Positions 43,981 through 51,636 of a stretch of 64,000 nucleotides of DNA are shown here, piece after piece. This stretch comes from Cyanobacteria bacterium SZAS-4. Lineage in GTDB: Bacteria > Cyanobacteriota > Vampirovibrionia > Obscuribacterales > Obscuribacteraceae. The notes under the pieces are model-generated. The model had not been told where the DNA came from. It made no database searches and saw nothing but the letters and a program-made list of their open reading frames with translations. Position 1 is the stretch's first letter; the number at the start of each line of letters is the position of its first letter. The position numbers and the translations under genes were made by a program. Where the stretch lies: contig JAFEAT010000001.1 of NCBI GenBank assembly GCA_018266255.1, positions 243,040 to 307,039 on the forward strand, given 5' to 3'.

Positions 43981-44372
43981 AAATCCCAGGCAAGCAATCC
44001 TAAATTTGAAGCTGGCACCACTAGTAGTGCCTCTATCGTCGTCGCTACGCCAGATGACAAGACAAGCAGCACAAATTCGACGGATTTAATAGCGATATTC
44101 CAATCAGCGAAAACGGCGTCAAGAACGTCTGCTCCGTAGAAAAGATGCTTGATCTCGATCTGTCCAAAACGAATTTGAACACAGCCGGTCTCGAGTATAT
44201 CTGCAAACATCGTCCAACACTGCGGTCGATTATGCTCAGAAACACCAATATTGATGACACAAGCGTGCCTTATATTTTGCGTCTGCGCATCCAGTGCCTA
44301 CAGATAGCAAAGGACCCTATACGTTATAAGAACGGTTCATCCACACTAGAGCGCGGCTGGTATTGCCGGTGA
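43981..44372 (+). pseudogene. Broken leucine-rich-repeat (RNI-like) remnant downstream of the pseudokinase
   Basis: The 407-base gap after the pseudokinase holds an open stretch in one frame (43981-44136, no clear start, reading KSQASNPKFEAG and then a Ser/Thr-rich VVATPDDKTSSTNSTD), and a second frame (44058-44369) whose product has two LRR-like units, LDLSKTNLNTAGLEYICKH and RSIMLRNTNIDDTSVPYIL, before losing the pattern. The two frames overlap, so one frameshift would join them. Together they look like the outside part of a kinase-membrane-LRR protein that has decayed. The end overlaps the 3' end of mqnC by 27 bases. Whether the kinase once continued into this is inference. Confidence 0.5.
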
Positions 44373-45428
44373 TGCCGGTTGCTTGGCCACATGACGATAA
44401 GAGGTGGAAAAACCTTCTTCCTTAGCGTAGCCCAGAATTCGCTTCACATCACGCTCGATGACTGCACCTGCCATCTGAGTGACTTCGTCTTCCCACGGCA
44501 CATCGAAATCGTTGGCACCATATGACAAACCTTTGAGTGCATTTGCGTTCTGCGTTAAAACAGAAGTACGAATGTGACGAACATTATCCAAGTAAATTCG
44601 ACACAGAGCCAGGTGACGCAAATATTCATCGGCGCCTATTTCAGTTCCGCCCAGCTCATTGTTGTATGGTTTGTAAGTCCAACAAAGGAAACTAAACAGG
44701 CCACCATTGGTGGCATCTTGAAATTTCCTCACCGTTTCCAGATGATCTAAACGCTCATCTAATGTCTCGTCAAATCCAATCACCATCGTTGCTGTGGTGG
44801 ACAAGCCAGCTTCGATGATCTTTTGCTGCGTGTCCATGTATTCGGCCACTGTGTATTTATGCGGACTATGTCGCTTGCGGAAAGAATCAGCCAAAATTTC
44901 GGCACCGCCCCCGGTGATCCATCTGACTCCCGCTTCTTTCAATCGCGCCAATGCTTCTGGCACTGGAATTTTGCTCACTCTGGCGATGTACAAGAGCTCG
45001 ACGACAGTCATGGCGTAAAATTCGAGCCGCTCTCCATACTTCTGCCTGATCGATCCGAACAAATCGACGTAGTAGTCGATCTTTAAATCGGGATTGAAGC
45101 CGCCATTGAAAGCGAACAAATCGCCGCCTACTTCCAAAAGCTCATCAATTTTCGAAAAAATCCAATCTTTCGACCTGACATATCCTTCGGGCGATTTTGG
45201 CAGTCTATAAAACGAGCAATAGTCGCAAAGCGCAACGCACACATTGGTGTAATTGATGATGCGCATCAGGAGATAAGTCGAAGTTTTCGGCGTGTGGTAA
45301 CGATCGCGCACGATGTTGGCAAGCGTCTGCAGCTGCTCATTGCTTGCATTTGCCCACAGAAATTCAGCATCGACGCGACTGATGCGTGCGCCCTGCTTGA
45401 GAGATTTTTCTATGGAGTCGACGTTCAT
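44346..45428 (-). CDS. mqnC: Cyclic dehypoxanthinyl futalosine synthase (radical SAM, menaquinone)
   Basis: A 360-residue radical SAM protein. The 4Fe-4S/SAM cysteines are in CVALCDYC (CxxxCxxC, about 71-78). GGFNPDLKIDYYVDLF and TGGGAEIL are characteristic of MqnC as opposed to MqnE or CofH, though separation of these paralogues by eye is not certain. MqnC cyclises dehypoxanthinyl futalosine in the alternative menaquinone pathway. The start ATG at 45428 follows GGTGAG; the longer in-frame start at 45545 is rejected as its 39 extra residues resemble no family member. The C-terminus has a short Ala/Pro tail. No other mqn gene is here. Confidence 0.85.
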   Translation of the reverse strand: MNVDSIEKSLKQGARISRVDAEFLWANASNEQLQTLANIVRDRYHTPKTSTYLLMRIINYTNVCVALCDYCSFYRLPKSPEGYVRSKDWIFSKIDELLEVGGDLFAFNGGFNPDLKIDYYVDLFGSIRQKYGERLEFYAMTVVELLYIARVSKIPVPEALARLKEAGVRWITGGGAEILADSFRKRHSPHKYTVAEYMDTQQKIIEAGLSTTATMVIGFDETLDERLDHLETVRKFQDATNGGLFSFLCWTYKPYNNELGGTEIGADEYLRHLALCRIYLDNVRHIRTSVLTQNANALKGLSYGANDFDVPWEDEVTQMAGAVIERDVKRILGYAKEEGFSTSYRHVAKQPASPAIPAAL

Positions 45429-45621
45429 GGTCTCACCAGATTGCTTTGACTTTGATATGGTAGCAAAACAGACTATTGCATTCGCACTGCGTAAGGTTTC
45501 ATTGCACTCCGCAACCATGTTGCTCAAAAAATTGATTAGAATCACTAGTAATACGCTTGCTCATTACGGTTTAAGAACTTACGCTTAAGCTGGTGGGCGA
45601 GTCATATGAAGTAGGTATCGC

Positions 45622-46584
45622 TTGGTCAAATTCAAGGACTATTACCAGACCCTCGGAGTGCCGAGGAATGCCGCGGACAAAGACATCAAGGCGGCATATC
45701 GTAAGTTGGCGCGCGAGCATCACCCTGATGCGAACAAGGGCAATAAGGCTTCCGAAGAGAAGTTCAAAGAGATCGGAGAAGCTTACGAGGTCTTGAAAGA
45801 CCCGGAGAAGCGGCGCCGTTACGATACTCTGGGCGCGAACTACAAGGCCGGTGCTGACTTTAGACCGCCGCCAGACTTTGGTGGTGGTGCCGGTGGATTC
45901 ACCTTCGACTTTGGCAATCTTGGAGATTTGGGGCGCGGCGGAGCCTTTTCGGACTTTTTCGAGACTCTGTTCGGGCAGGCTGGGTTCGGCGGACCTCAAG
46001 GAGCTGGGGGCTTCAGACCACAGGGTGGTCCACAGGCGGCACAGCAGCCGAGGCGCAACGACCAGGAAGCCGAAATCGAGCTCAATCTCGAAGAGGTTTT
46101 GAAAGGTGTGACGAAAACGCTGCAAATCACGCAGCCAGGGCAAAAACCACGCACTCTGGAAGTAAAAATCCCGGCAGGCGTGCGCACCGGGTCGAAGATC
46201 CGGGTGCAGGGCGAAGCTGGAAAGAGCACAGGCGCGCCAGCTGGCGACCTCTATTTGAAAGTCAGAGTCAAACCAGACCCAAAATTCACTATCGATGGAG
46301 ATAATCTGATCTCGGAAGTTTCGCTTTCTCCTGCTCAAGTCGTCATCGGCGCAGAGCTGAGCGTTACAACATTGGAAGGCAGCGTACGCATTAGAGTGCC
46401 AGCCGGAACTCAAAACGGTCGCCTGCTGCGTTTGCGGGGCAAGGGACTACCGAAAGTTAAGGGTGGACCGCGCGGAGACTTGCTCGTTCGCGCGAAGATT
46501 GTCGTTCCAACCACTCTAACCGACGAAGAACGCTCTCTCTACGAGCAGCTTGCGAAGTTAGAGCAAGACAAGGCCGGCAAATAA
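45622..46584 (+). CDS. DnaJ/CbpA-type co-chaperone
   Basis: A 320-residue J-domain protein. The J domain (about 5-70) carries the HPD motif in REHHPDANKG. A Gly/Phe-rich linker follows (about 80-125), and then the two substrate-binding beta domains (about 150-310), with VLKGVTKTLQI and RVPAGTQNGRLLRLRGKGLP as landmarks. There is no Cys-rich zinc domain, so this is a type II (CbpA-like) protein, not canonical DnaJ. Such proteins stimulate DnaK ATPase. The start is TTG at 45622. It is divergent from mqnC. Confidence 0.9.
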   Translation: MVKFKDYYQTLGVPRNAADKDIKAAYRKLAREHHPDANKGNKASEEKFKEIGEAYEVLKDPEKRRRYDTLGANYKAGADFRPPPDFGGGAGGFTFDFGNLGDLGRGGAFSDFFETLFGQAGFGGPQGAGGFRPQGGPQAAQQPRRNDQEAEIELNLEEVLKGVTKTLQITQPGQKPRTLEVKIPAGVRTGSKIRVQGEAGKSTGAPAGDLYLKVRVKPDPKFTIDGDNLISEVSLSPAQVVIGAELSVTTLEGSVRIRVPAGTQNGRLLRLRGKGLPKVKGGPRGDLLVRAKIVVPTTLTDEERSLYEQLAKLEQDKAGK

Positions 46585-46633
46585 AGCCCGTCAGCCCAAA
46601 AAAAAATCCGTCAGTCGGCCTAATGAGACCTTT

Positions 46634-47980
46634 TTAGGGTGACTTTCTCTCAGCTGTATCTGACTTAGACTCAGTCGCTCCGGTTGACTTGCTGCCTGGC
46701 TCACTCGAGCTAGTTTCTGTCGCAGCGGGCTTGTCGGACTTATGTCCAGCATCTTCAGATTGTTTCTCAGACTTGTCTGGCTGCTTGGATTCAACCGATT
46801 CACTCGACTTCTTCTCAGACGCATCTGGCTGCGTGGCTTCGCTCGATTCGCTTGGCTTTTTCTCGTCTACGACTACGTCTGTTTTGCTCTCTGAAGCATC
46901 GCTAGATTTTTTCTCTTCCGGCTTAGAATCTACATTCTCATCAGCTTTTTTCTCAAGAGTGTTTGCTGTCAACCACTCCTGAAACGCCTGATCTTCTTTG
47001 TTTTCGCTGTGATATATCTCTGCGTAAAGTCTGTGCAGCTCTGGATTGTCTTTGAATTTCGCCTTCTGCGAGTCGAGCACCGCTTTCGCTTCAGGATTAC
47101 GATTTTGCAAAATCAACATCTCTGCAAGCAATAATTTCGCCACAATCGAAACTGGCTGCTGATCGGCGATTGAGCGCTGCTCTTTAATTGCGTCAGGCAC
47201 AGAATCATGATTCTTCTCAACCAACTCTCTTGCTTCTAGCGGATATCCTAGTGTTCGCGCTTTGCCAAAAGCTTGAATGTATTCCTCGAATCCTTCCTTC
47301 TCTTCGTGATTTCGCGCCATCGCCACGCCAAGCAACATTTGCACGGAAGAATTTTCAGGGTCTTTTTCCAATATTGCCTTGAGCAAAGTTTTCGCCTTCT
47401 CTTCATCCAGATTGGTCATATAAAGCCGCGCCAATTCAAGGGATGGCTCAAAGTGCACGAAGTCGGCGTTTTGCTTGATAATCAAATCGTACTGCCTGGT
47501 GGCTTCTTCGATGCGTCCAGCGCGACCCAGTGCGCGAGCGTAATTCAATCGAACATATTTGCTGACAGGGCACATGTACGTCGCAGTTTTGAGCAGGTCG
47601 AAACCTTCTTCTGTTTCGCCTCGATCTTTTGGCGCATCCACAAAAACATTTCCGGCGCACATCAAATTTTTGACGTTCCACTTGTCTTTATCGAGCAGCT
47701 GGCGAGCGGCTCCAAGAGCACCATCGACATCGCCTTCCCGCATCAGCCTGGAAGGCTCCATATCGTAAACATCAGTCAAAAGTTTCTGCGAACTGAGGTA
47801 GAGCGCTTCTTGAGTGTTGGCAACGGTGCCGGGGAAAAGACCTTCCCCAGGATATAAACGCAATTCATCAGGCTTGGCGATCGTGAACCAGAAGGCGCCG
47901 GCGCAGATTACAAGTACAAGAGTGGCCCATGAGAATAAGCCTTTCCAAGCCGCTTCTTTTCCGTCACTCTCACTTGTCAC
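46634..47980 (-). CDS. Membrane-anchored TPR protein with Ser/Glu/Lys-rich tail
   Basis: A 448-residue protein with one membrane segment near residues 16-34 (FSWATLVLVICAGAFWFTI) and TPR repeats over about 60-330, for example FVHFEPSLELARLYMTNLDE and SSVQMLLGVAMARNHEEKEG. The last 110 residues (about 335-448) are a charged tail of Ser, Glu, Lys and Asp with repeated KKSSE and KPSE elements, probably disordered. AGGAG lies 7 bases before a GTG start at 47980. It precedes a gap of 33 bases from holB on the same strand. No enzymatic motif is seen. Confidence 0.75.
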   Translation of the reverse strand: MTSESDGKEAAWKGLFSWATLVLVICAGAFWFTIAKPDELRLYPGEGLFPGTVANTQEALYLSSQKLLTDVYDMEPSRLMREGDVDGALGAARQLLDKDKWNVKNLMCAGNVFVDAPKDRGETEEGFDLLKTATYMCPVSKYVRLNYARALGRAGRIEEATRQYDLIIKQNADFVHFEPSLELARLYMTNLDEEKAKTLLKAILEKDPENSSVQMLLGVAMARNHEEKEGFEEYIQAFGKARTLGYPLEARELVEKNHDSVPDAIKEQRSIADQQPVSIVAKLLLAEMLILQNRNPEAKAVLDSQKAKFKDNPELHRLYAEIYHSENKEDQAFQEWLTANTLEKKADENVDSKPEEKKSSDASESKTDVVVDEKKPSESSEATQPDASEKKSSESVESKQPDKSEKQSEDAGHKSDKPAATETSSSEPGSKSTGATESKSDTAERKSP

Positions 47981-48013
47981 GCAAATACTCCTATCGGTCT
48001 AGTCAGTTAACAG

Positions 48014-48982
48014 CTAGCATCCTGCAGCTCGACGCAATTGCCACCAGGACAGAACGAAAGTTTCAATGGCAGCTTTTGAAGATACATAGTGCACCAGTTG
48101 AAGTTTCAGCTCCTCCGCTAAAGATAGCAAATCAGCAAGGTACCCCGCAGCCGTCCTATCTGTACTTGCCCGTTCGCCGATGCGACATATCTCCAAATTG
48201 GTGACAAGATCGAGAACAACAACACCAGGGTGTTCATGTTCATATTCTTCAATGGCAATCTGAATTTGCCGAGATAAATCGAGCGCGTAAAGATTCAAAT
48301 GCGAGTCGCGCGCTTTGAAGATTTTTTTGACTTCGTCGGCAAAATTTTTCAACTCTGGAGTGGTTGAGGTGACGTCTGCCGAGCCCGTCTTCAGAATTGA
48401 TGCTGCTAATGCAGTTGGCTTCTCTGGCGGGCTTTGCATTGGAATTACCTGACAGCGGCTCACCACAGTTGGTAGCACATCGTCTTCTCGAGTAGCAAAT
48501 AGAAAGAATAGACAGCGCGACCCTGGATCTTCAATGGTCTTCAACAATGCATTGGCTGAAGGTCGATGGAAAGCTTCTTGAGAGGCATCTTCAACAATTA
48601 CAACGCGGAAGAACTCTGAATGTTTGGATAGTTCGTCAGAGAGGAGTCTTGCCTTTTCAACCGCGATTTTGCCGCTCTTGCTGCCTTCTGAAGTCAATGT
48701 CAGCCAGGCTTGAGGATGTTTTCCCTCATTGATCCACTTGCAGTTAACACACTGATCTTTCTCAGGAATTCCGCTGAGATGGCAAGCCCTGTCGTTGTTT
48801 GCGGCTAAATTTGCACAGTTCAAATAGGCCGCGACAAAGCGCGCAAACGTCCACTTGTCTTGGGGCGCTCGGCCACTAAGCAAATATGCGTGTGACAACC
48901 GTTGCGAATTGATCGCAGAAGTGACCATCGAAGTGGCAAAAGGATGTCTTTGAGCCAACTCTATATCGAAGATGTTACTCAT
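48014..48982 (-). CDS. holB: DNA polymerase III subunit delta'
   Basis: A 322-residue AAA+ clamp-loader subunit. RLSHAYLLSGRAPQDK near 28-43 corresponds to the P-loop position but lacks the GxxGxGKT pattern, as expected for delta', which does not hydrolyse ATP. A four-Cys zinc site is seen in CANL...CHLS...CVNC. VVIVEDASQEAFHRPSANAL and LKTIEDPGSRCLFFLFAT with VVSRCQVI are typical of delta'. It loads the beta clamp with delta and tau/gamma subunits. Divergent from purA across 280 bases. Confidence 0.88.
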   Translation of the reverse strand: MSNIFDIELAQRHPFATSMVTSAINSQRLSHAYLLSGRAPQDKWTFARFVAAYLNCANLAANNDRACHLSGIPEKDQCVNCKWINEGKHPQAWLTLTSEGSKSGKIAVEKARLLSDELSKHSEFFRVVIVEDASQEAFHRPSANALLKTIEDPGSRCLFFLFATREDDVLPTVVSRCQVIPMQSPPEKPTALAASILKTGSADVTSTTPELKNFADEVKKIFKARDSHLNLYALDLSRQIQIAIEEYEHEHPGVVVLDLVTNLEICRIGERASTDRTAAGYLADLLSLAEELKLQLVHYVSSKAAIETFVLSWWQLRRAAGC

Positions 48983-49107
48983 GACAGGTTCTCATCTGAA
49001 GTTGCAGCCGTCTAAAATATTAGTCTAAACACAGAGCAGATGACGATACTTGCGCGCTGACAACCTCGGGCATAAATAATCTTAACGTAATTAGCGCCCA
49101 GCGCCGT

Positions 49108-49136
49108 TTGACAGCTCTTGGCGAGTATCTTAGACT
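49108..49136 (+). promoter_or_regulatory. Near-consensus sigma-70 promoter of purA
   Basis: TTGACA (49108-49113) is followed by a 17-base spacer and TAGACT (49131-49136). Transcription would start near 49143, leaving a leader of about 120 bases before the purA start. I do not see a known purine riboswitch in it. The rest of the 280-base gap shows nothing else I can support. Confidence 0.7.
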
Positions 49137-49262
49137 ATCTGCTTGTCTAGAAGATGGAGTCGAAAAGCGGCTCTGTATCTGTGCGGAGATCGCCGTCTTA
49201 GATTCGGCTTGGCTCTCGCGAGATAAACCGTGGTCGTTTGGATTTTTTGAGAGGCTAGAAGC

Positions 49263-50597
49263 TTGGCAAACGTAATCGTCGTCGGCGCTCAGTTTGGAGA
49301 TGAAGGTAAGGCAAAGGTAACGGACCTGTTGGCAAAAAATGCCGATGTCGTCGTTCGCTACCAGGGTGGTTGCAACGCTGGCCACACCGTCGTAGTCGAC
49401 GGCGAGACCTACAAGTTCCATCTCATTCCATCTGGCATTCTATATCCCGGAAAAGTCTGCATGCTGGGACCAGGCATGGTTATCGACCCCAAAGCATTCA
49501 TCAGCGAATTGAAATCTCTGACAGACCGTGGGCTTGACGACTCACGCTTGAAGCTCTCGGCAACTGCTCATGTAACGATGCCTTATCACTTGATTATCGA
49601 CGCAGCAGAAGAAGATAGTCGCGGCGATAACAAAATTGGTACCACCAAACGTGGTATCGGACCGACTTACGCAGACAAATGCGCTCGTTCTGGCATCAGA
49701 ATGGAAGATTTGCTCGACAAAGATGTTTTGAAATCCAAACTCGATTGGATGGTGCCTCGCAAGAACGTTATCTTGGAAAAGCTCTACAACTTGCCGGCCC
49801 TCGATCCAAAGGCAGTGCTCGATGAGTATTACGAGTATGGTCAGCAAATGAAGAAATACGTTTGCGATACATCAGAATTGATTTTCCAATCAGTTCAAAA
49901 TCGCAAAAACATTCTCTTCGAAGGCGCTCAAGGCACATTGCTCGACCTCGACCACGGCAGCTATCCGTTCGTGACAAGTTCGAGTCCTACCGCCGGTGGT
50001 GCCTGTATCGGAGCCGGAATCGGGCCGACAATCATCGACAGAGTTATCGGTGTCTCGAAAGCTTATATGACACGCGTTGGCGAAGGTCCTTTCCCAACTG
50101 AACAAGTTGGCGAAATCGGCGAACAACTCAGACAAATCGGAACAGCATGGGCAGAAGTCGGCGTTACAACCGGTCGACCACGTCGTTGCGGTTGGTTCGA
50201 CCTCGTTCTCGGACGTTACGGTGTGCGCATCAACGGTCTCGACTGTCTCGCTATCACCAAGCTGGACGTGCTTGACGACTTCGATGAAATCAAAGTTTGC
50301 GTAGCTTACAAAAACAAAGAAACCGGCAAGACATACAAAGATTTGCCAAGCATCGGCAGCTCATTCCAGCTTATGGAGCCAATCTATCAAACCTTCCCTG
50401 GTTGGAAAAAGTCGACGAGTTCATGCCGCAGCTTGAAAGATCTGCCGACGAACGCTCAGAACTATCTCAACTTCCTCGCGGAAGAAATGGATGTCACAAT
50501 CGCGATCGTCAGCGTCGGTCCTAAGCGCGACCAGACTGTAGTCATCGAAGATCCAATTCACGGACCAAAGCGCGTCTTGAGCAAAGTAGCTCAGTAA
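49263..50597 (+). CDS. purA: Adenylosuccinate synthetase
   Basis: A 444-residue protein starting [17 protein letters not shown] after a TTG start at 49263, with GAGAGG 8-10 bases upstream. Landmarks are the catalytic Asp/Lys loop GDEGKAK, NAGHT with the active-site His, [33 protein letters not shown] and [13 protein letters not shown]. The enzyme joins IMP and aspartate using GTP. The GDEGKGK loop has Ala in place of the second Gly, an unusual change. Overall the protein resembles cyanobacterial PurA. A 10-bp inverted repeat follows the stop. Confidence 0.96.
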   Translation: MANVIVVGAQFGDEGKAKVTDLLAKNADVVVRYQGGCNAGHTVVVDGETYKFHLIPSGILYPGKVCMLGPGMVIDPKAFISELKSLTDRGLDDSRLKLSATAHVTMPYHLIIDAAEEDSRGDNKIGTTKRGIGPTYADKCARSGIRMEDLLDKDVLKSKLDWMVPRKNVILEKLYNLPALDPKAVLDEYYEYGQQMKKYVCDTSELIFQSVQNRKNILFEGAQGTLLDLDHGSYPFVTSSSPTAGGACIGAGIGPTIIDRVIGVSKAYMTRVGEGPFPTEQVGEIGEQLRQIGTAWAEVGVTTGRPRRCGWFDLVLGRYGVRINGLDCLAITKLDVLDDFDEIKVCVAYKNKETGKTYKDLPSIGSSFQLMEPIYQTFPGWKKSTSSCRSLKDLPTNAQNYLNFLAEEMDVTIAIVSVGPKRDQTVVIEDPIHGPKRVLSKVAQ

Positions 50598-50642
50598 ACA
50601 CTTTGCCGAAGCGATTTGGACGATTCTGATACGCAAAGTGTT
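50597..50642. terminator. Inverted repeat at the convergent purA / TPR-gene junction
   Basis: AACACTTTGC (50597-50606) pairs exactly with GCAAAGTGTT (50633-50642) over a 26-base loop, starting at the last base of the purA stop codon. The long loop and lack of a T-run make an intrinsic terminator uncertain. Confidence 0.4.
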
Positions 50643-50655
50643 CAGACACACGAAC

Positions 50656-51561
50656 TCAGGCGAATAACTTGAACAGATGAGCGGCTAAAGTTCTCACCTG
50701 AATCTTGAGAATGCCGGCGAGGTCGTTTTTGCGCGCCTTGCATCGGTCTAAACCGGCCAATGCAGTGACAGAATCTGGGTCTATGGCAAGGATACGCTTA
50801 TACTGCTCAACCGCCTGATCGTAATTTTGCAGGAAATATTCTTGCAGAGTAGCCATCCGGCTCAGCTTGTCGACAGAGAGCGGATCCGCATAGAGTGCCC
50901 TTTGCAGGCATTGATTCGCGGTTGCGTAATCACCCTGCGTCTCGCACAGCTCACTCAAATCAAGTAACCACGGTCCGTTGCTGGGGTCTAACTTCATTGC
51001 GGCTTCTAGCTGCTGACGCGCTTTTCCCAGTTGCCCATGTTTGAGGTAGAGCTTGTAGGCAACGTAATTCACATCTGCATCTGAGCCGCTCTGTTTTTGC
51101 AACTTGCTCAGTTCTTCTTCCGCTTCCTTCAAATAGTCACTCGCGATGAGCACCGTGCACAGCGCAATCCGCGCCTCTTTATCGTTCGGCTTGAGGCTGA
51201 CTGCATGGCGCGCCAGAGTCAAAGACTGAGGCAAGTTCAAATATTCCATGTACATCTGAGAGAGGGCAACCACTGGCTCGACCATGTTCGGGTCGGATTT
51301 CATCAGCAGCTTATATTCGGACATCGCGCGCGCGAACATGCCCATTCGTCGATAAAGTCTGGCACCAGCGAGGCGCAGTTGAGGATTGTTGGGATCGGCT
51401 TCAATAAGTCGGTCGAAGAGATTGGTCGCCTTGACGTAGGACTGAGCCTTGGTCAAGGCGACAAGCTGCTTGATGCCTGCATCTTCAGATTCAGCCAGAG
51501 CAAATGCCGGGTTCGTCGAAACCGCGGCGAGAATCAAAAATGTCAACAATTTGCGCTTCAT
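50656..51561 (-). CDS. Secreted TPR-repeat protein
   Basis: A 301-residue protein with a signal peptide (LLTFLILAAVSTNPAFA, cleavage near 22) and six to seven TPR units, for example AEEELSKLQKQSGSDADVNY, ARQQLEAAMKLDPSNGPWLL, ANQCLQRALYADPLSVDKL and AVEQYKRILAIDPDSVTALA. These give periplasmic or envelope-associated scaffolds. It is divergent from the TadG-like gene by 75 bases and convergent with purA. The C-terminal end (about 280-301) is basic and does not follow the TPR pattern. Confidence 0.8.
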   Translation of the reverse strand: MKRKLLTFLILAAVSTNPAFALAESEDAGIKQLVALTKAQSYVKATNLFDRLIEADPNNPQLRLAGARLYRRMGMFARAMSEYKLLMKSDPNMVEPVVALSQMYMEYLNLPQSLTLARHAVSLKPNDKEARIALCTVLIASDYLKEAEEELSKLQKQSGSDADVNYVAYKLYLKHGQLGKARQQLEAAMKLDPSNGPWLLDLSELCETQGDYATANQCLQRALYADPLSVDKLSRMATLQEYFLQNYDQAVEQYKRILAIDPDSVTALAGLDRCKARKNDLAGILKIQVRTLAAHLFKLFA

Positions 51562-51636
51562 TAGTTTTGCCTTGATAGCAATGGTAGCAGAGCGCTCACG
51601 GTGCTATCATCGCAAACAGTTGATAACCGGGTTTAT

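Noticed and set aside
45571..46413. 280-codon open frame on the minus strand opposite the J-domain protein
   Set aside because: It overlaps a gene with clear J-domain and CTD motifs; the product is Cys/Ser/Leu-rich and unrelated to any family I know.
49020..49421. Minus-strand open frame across the purA promoter and start
   Set aside because: It runs opposite the PurA N-terminus and has no ribosome site or motif; the region is better explained as promoter and leader.
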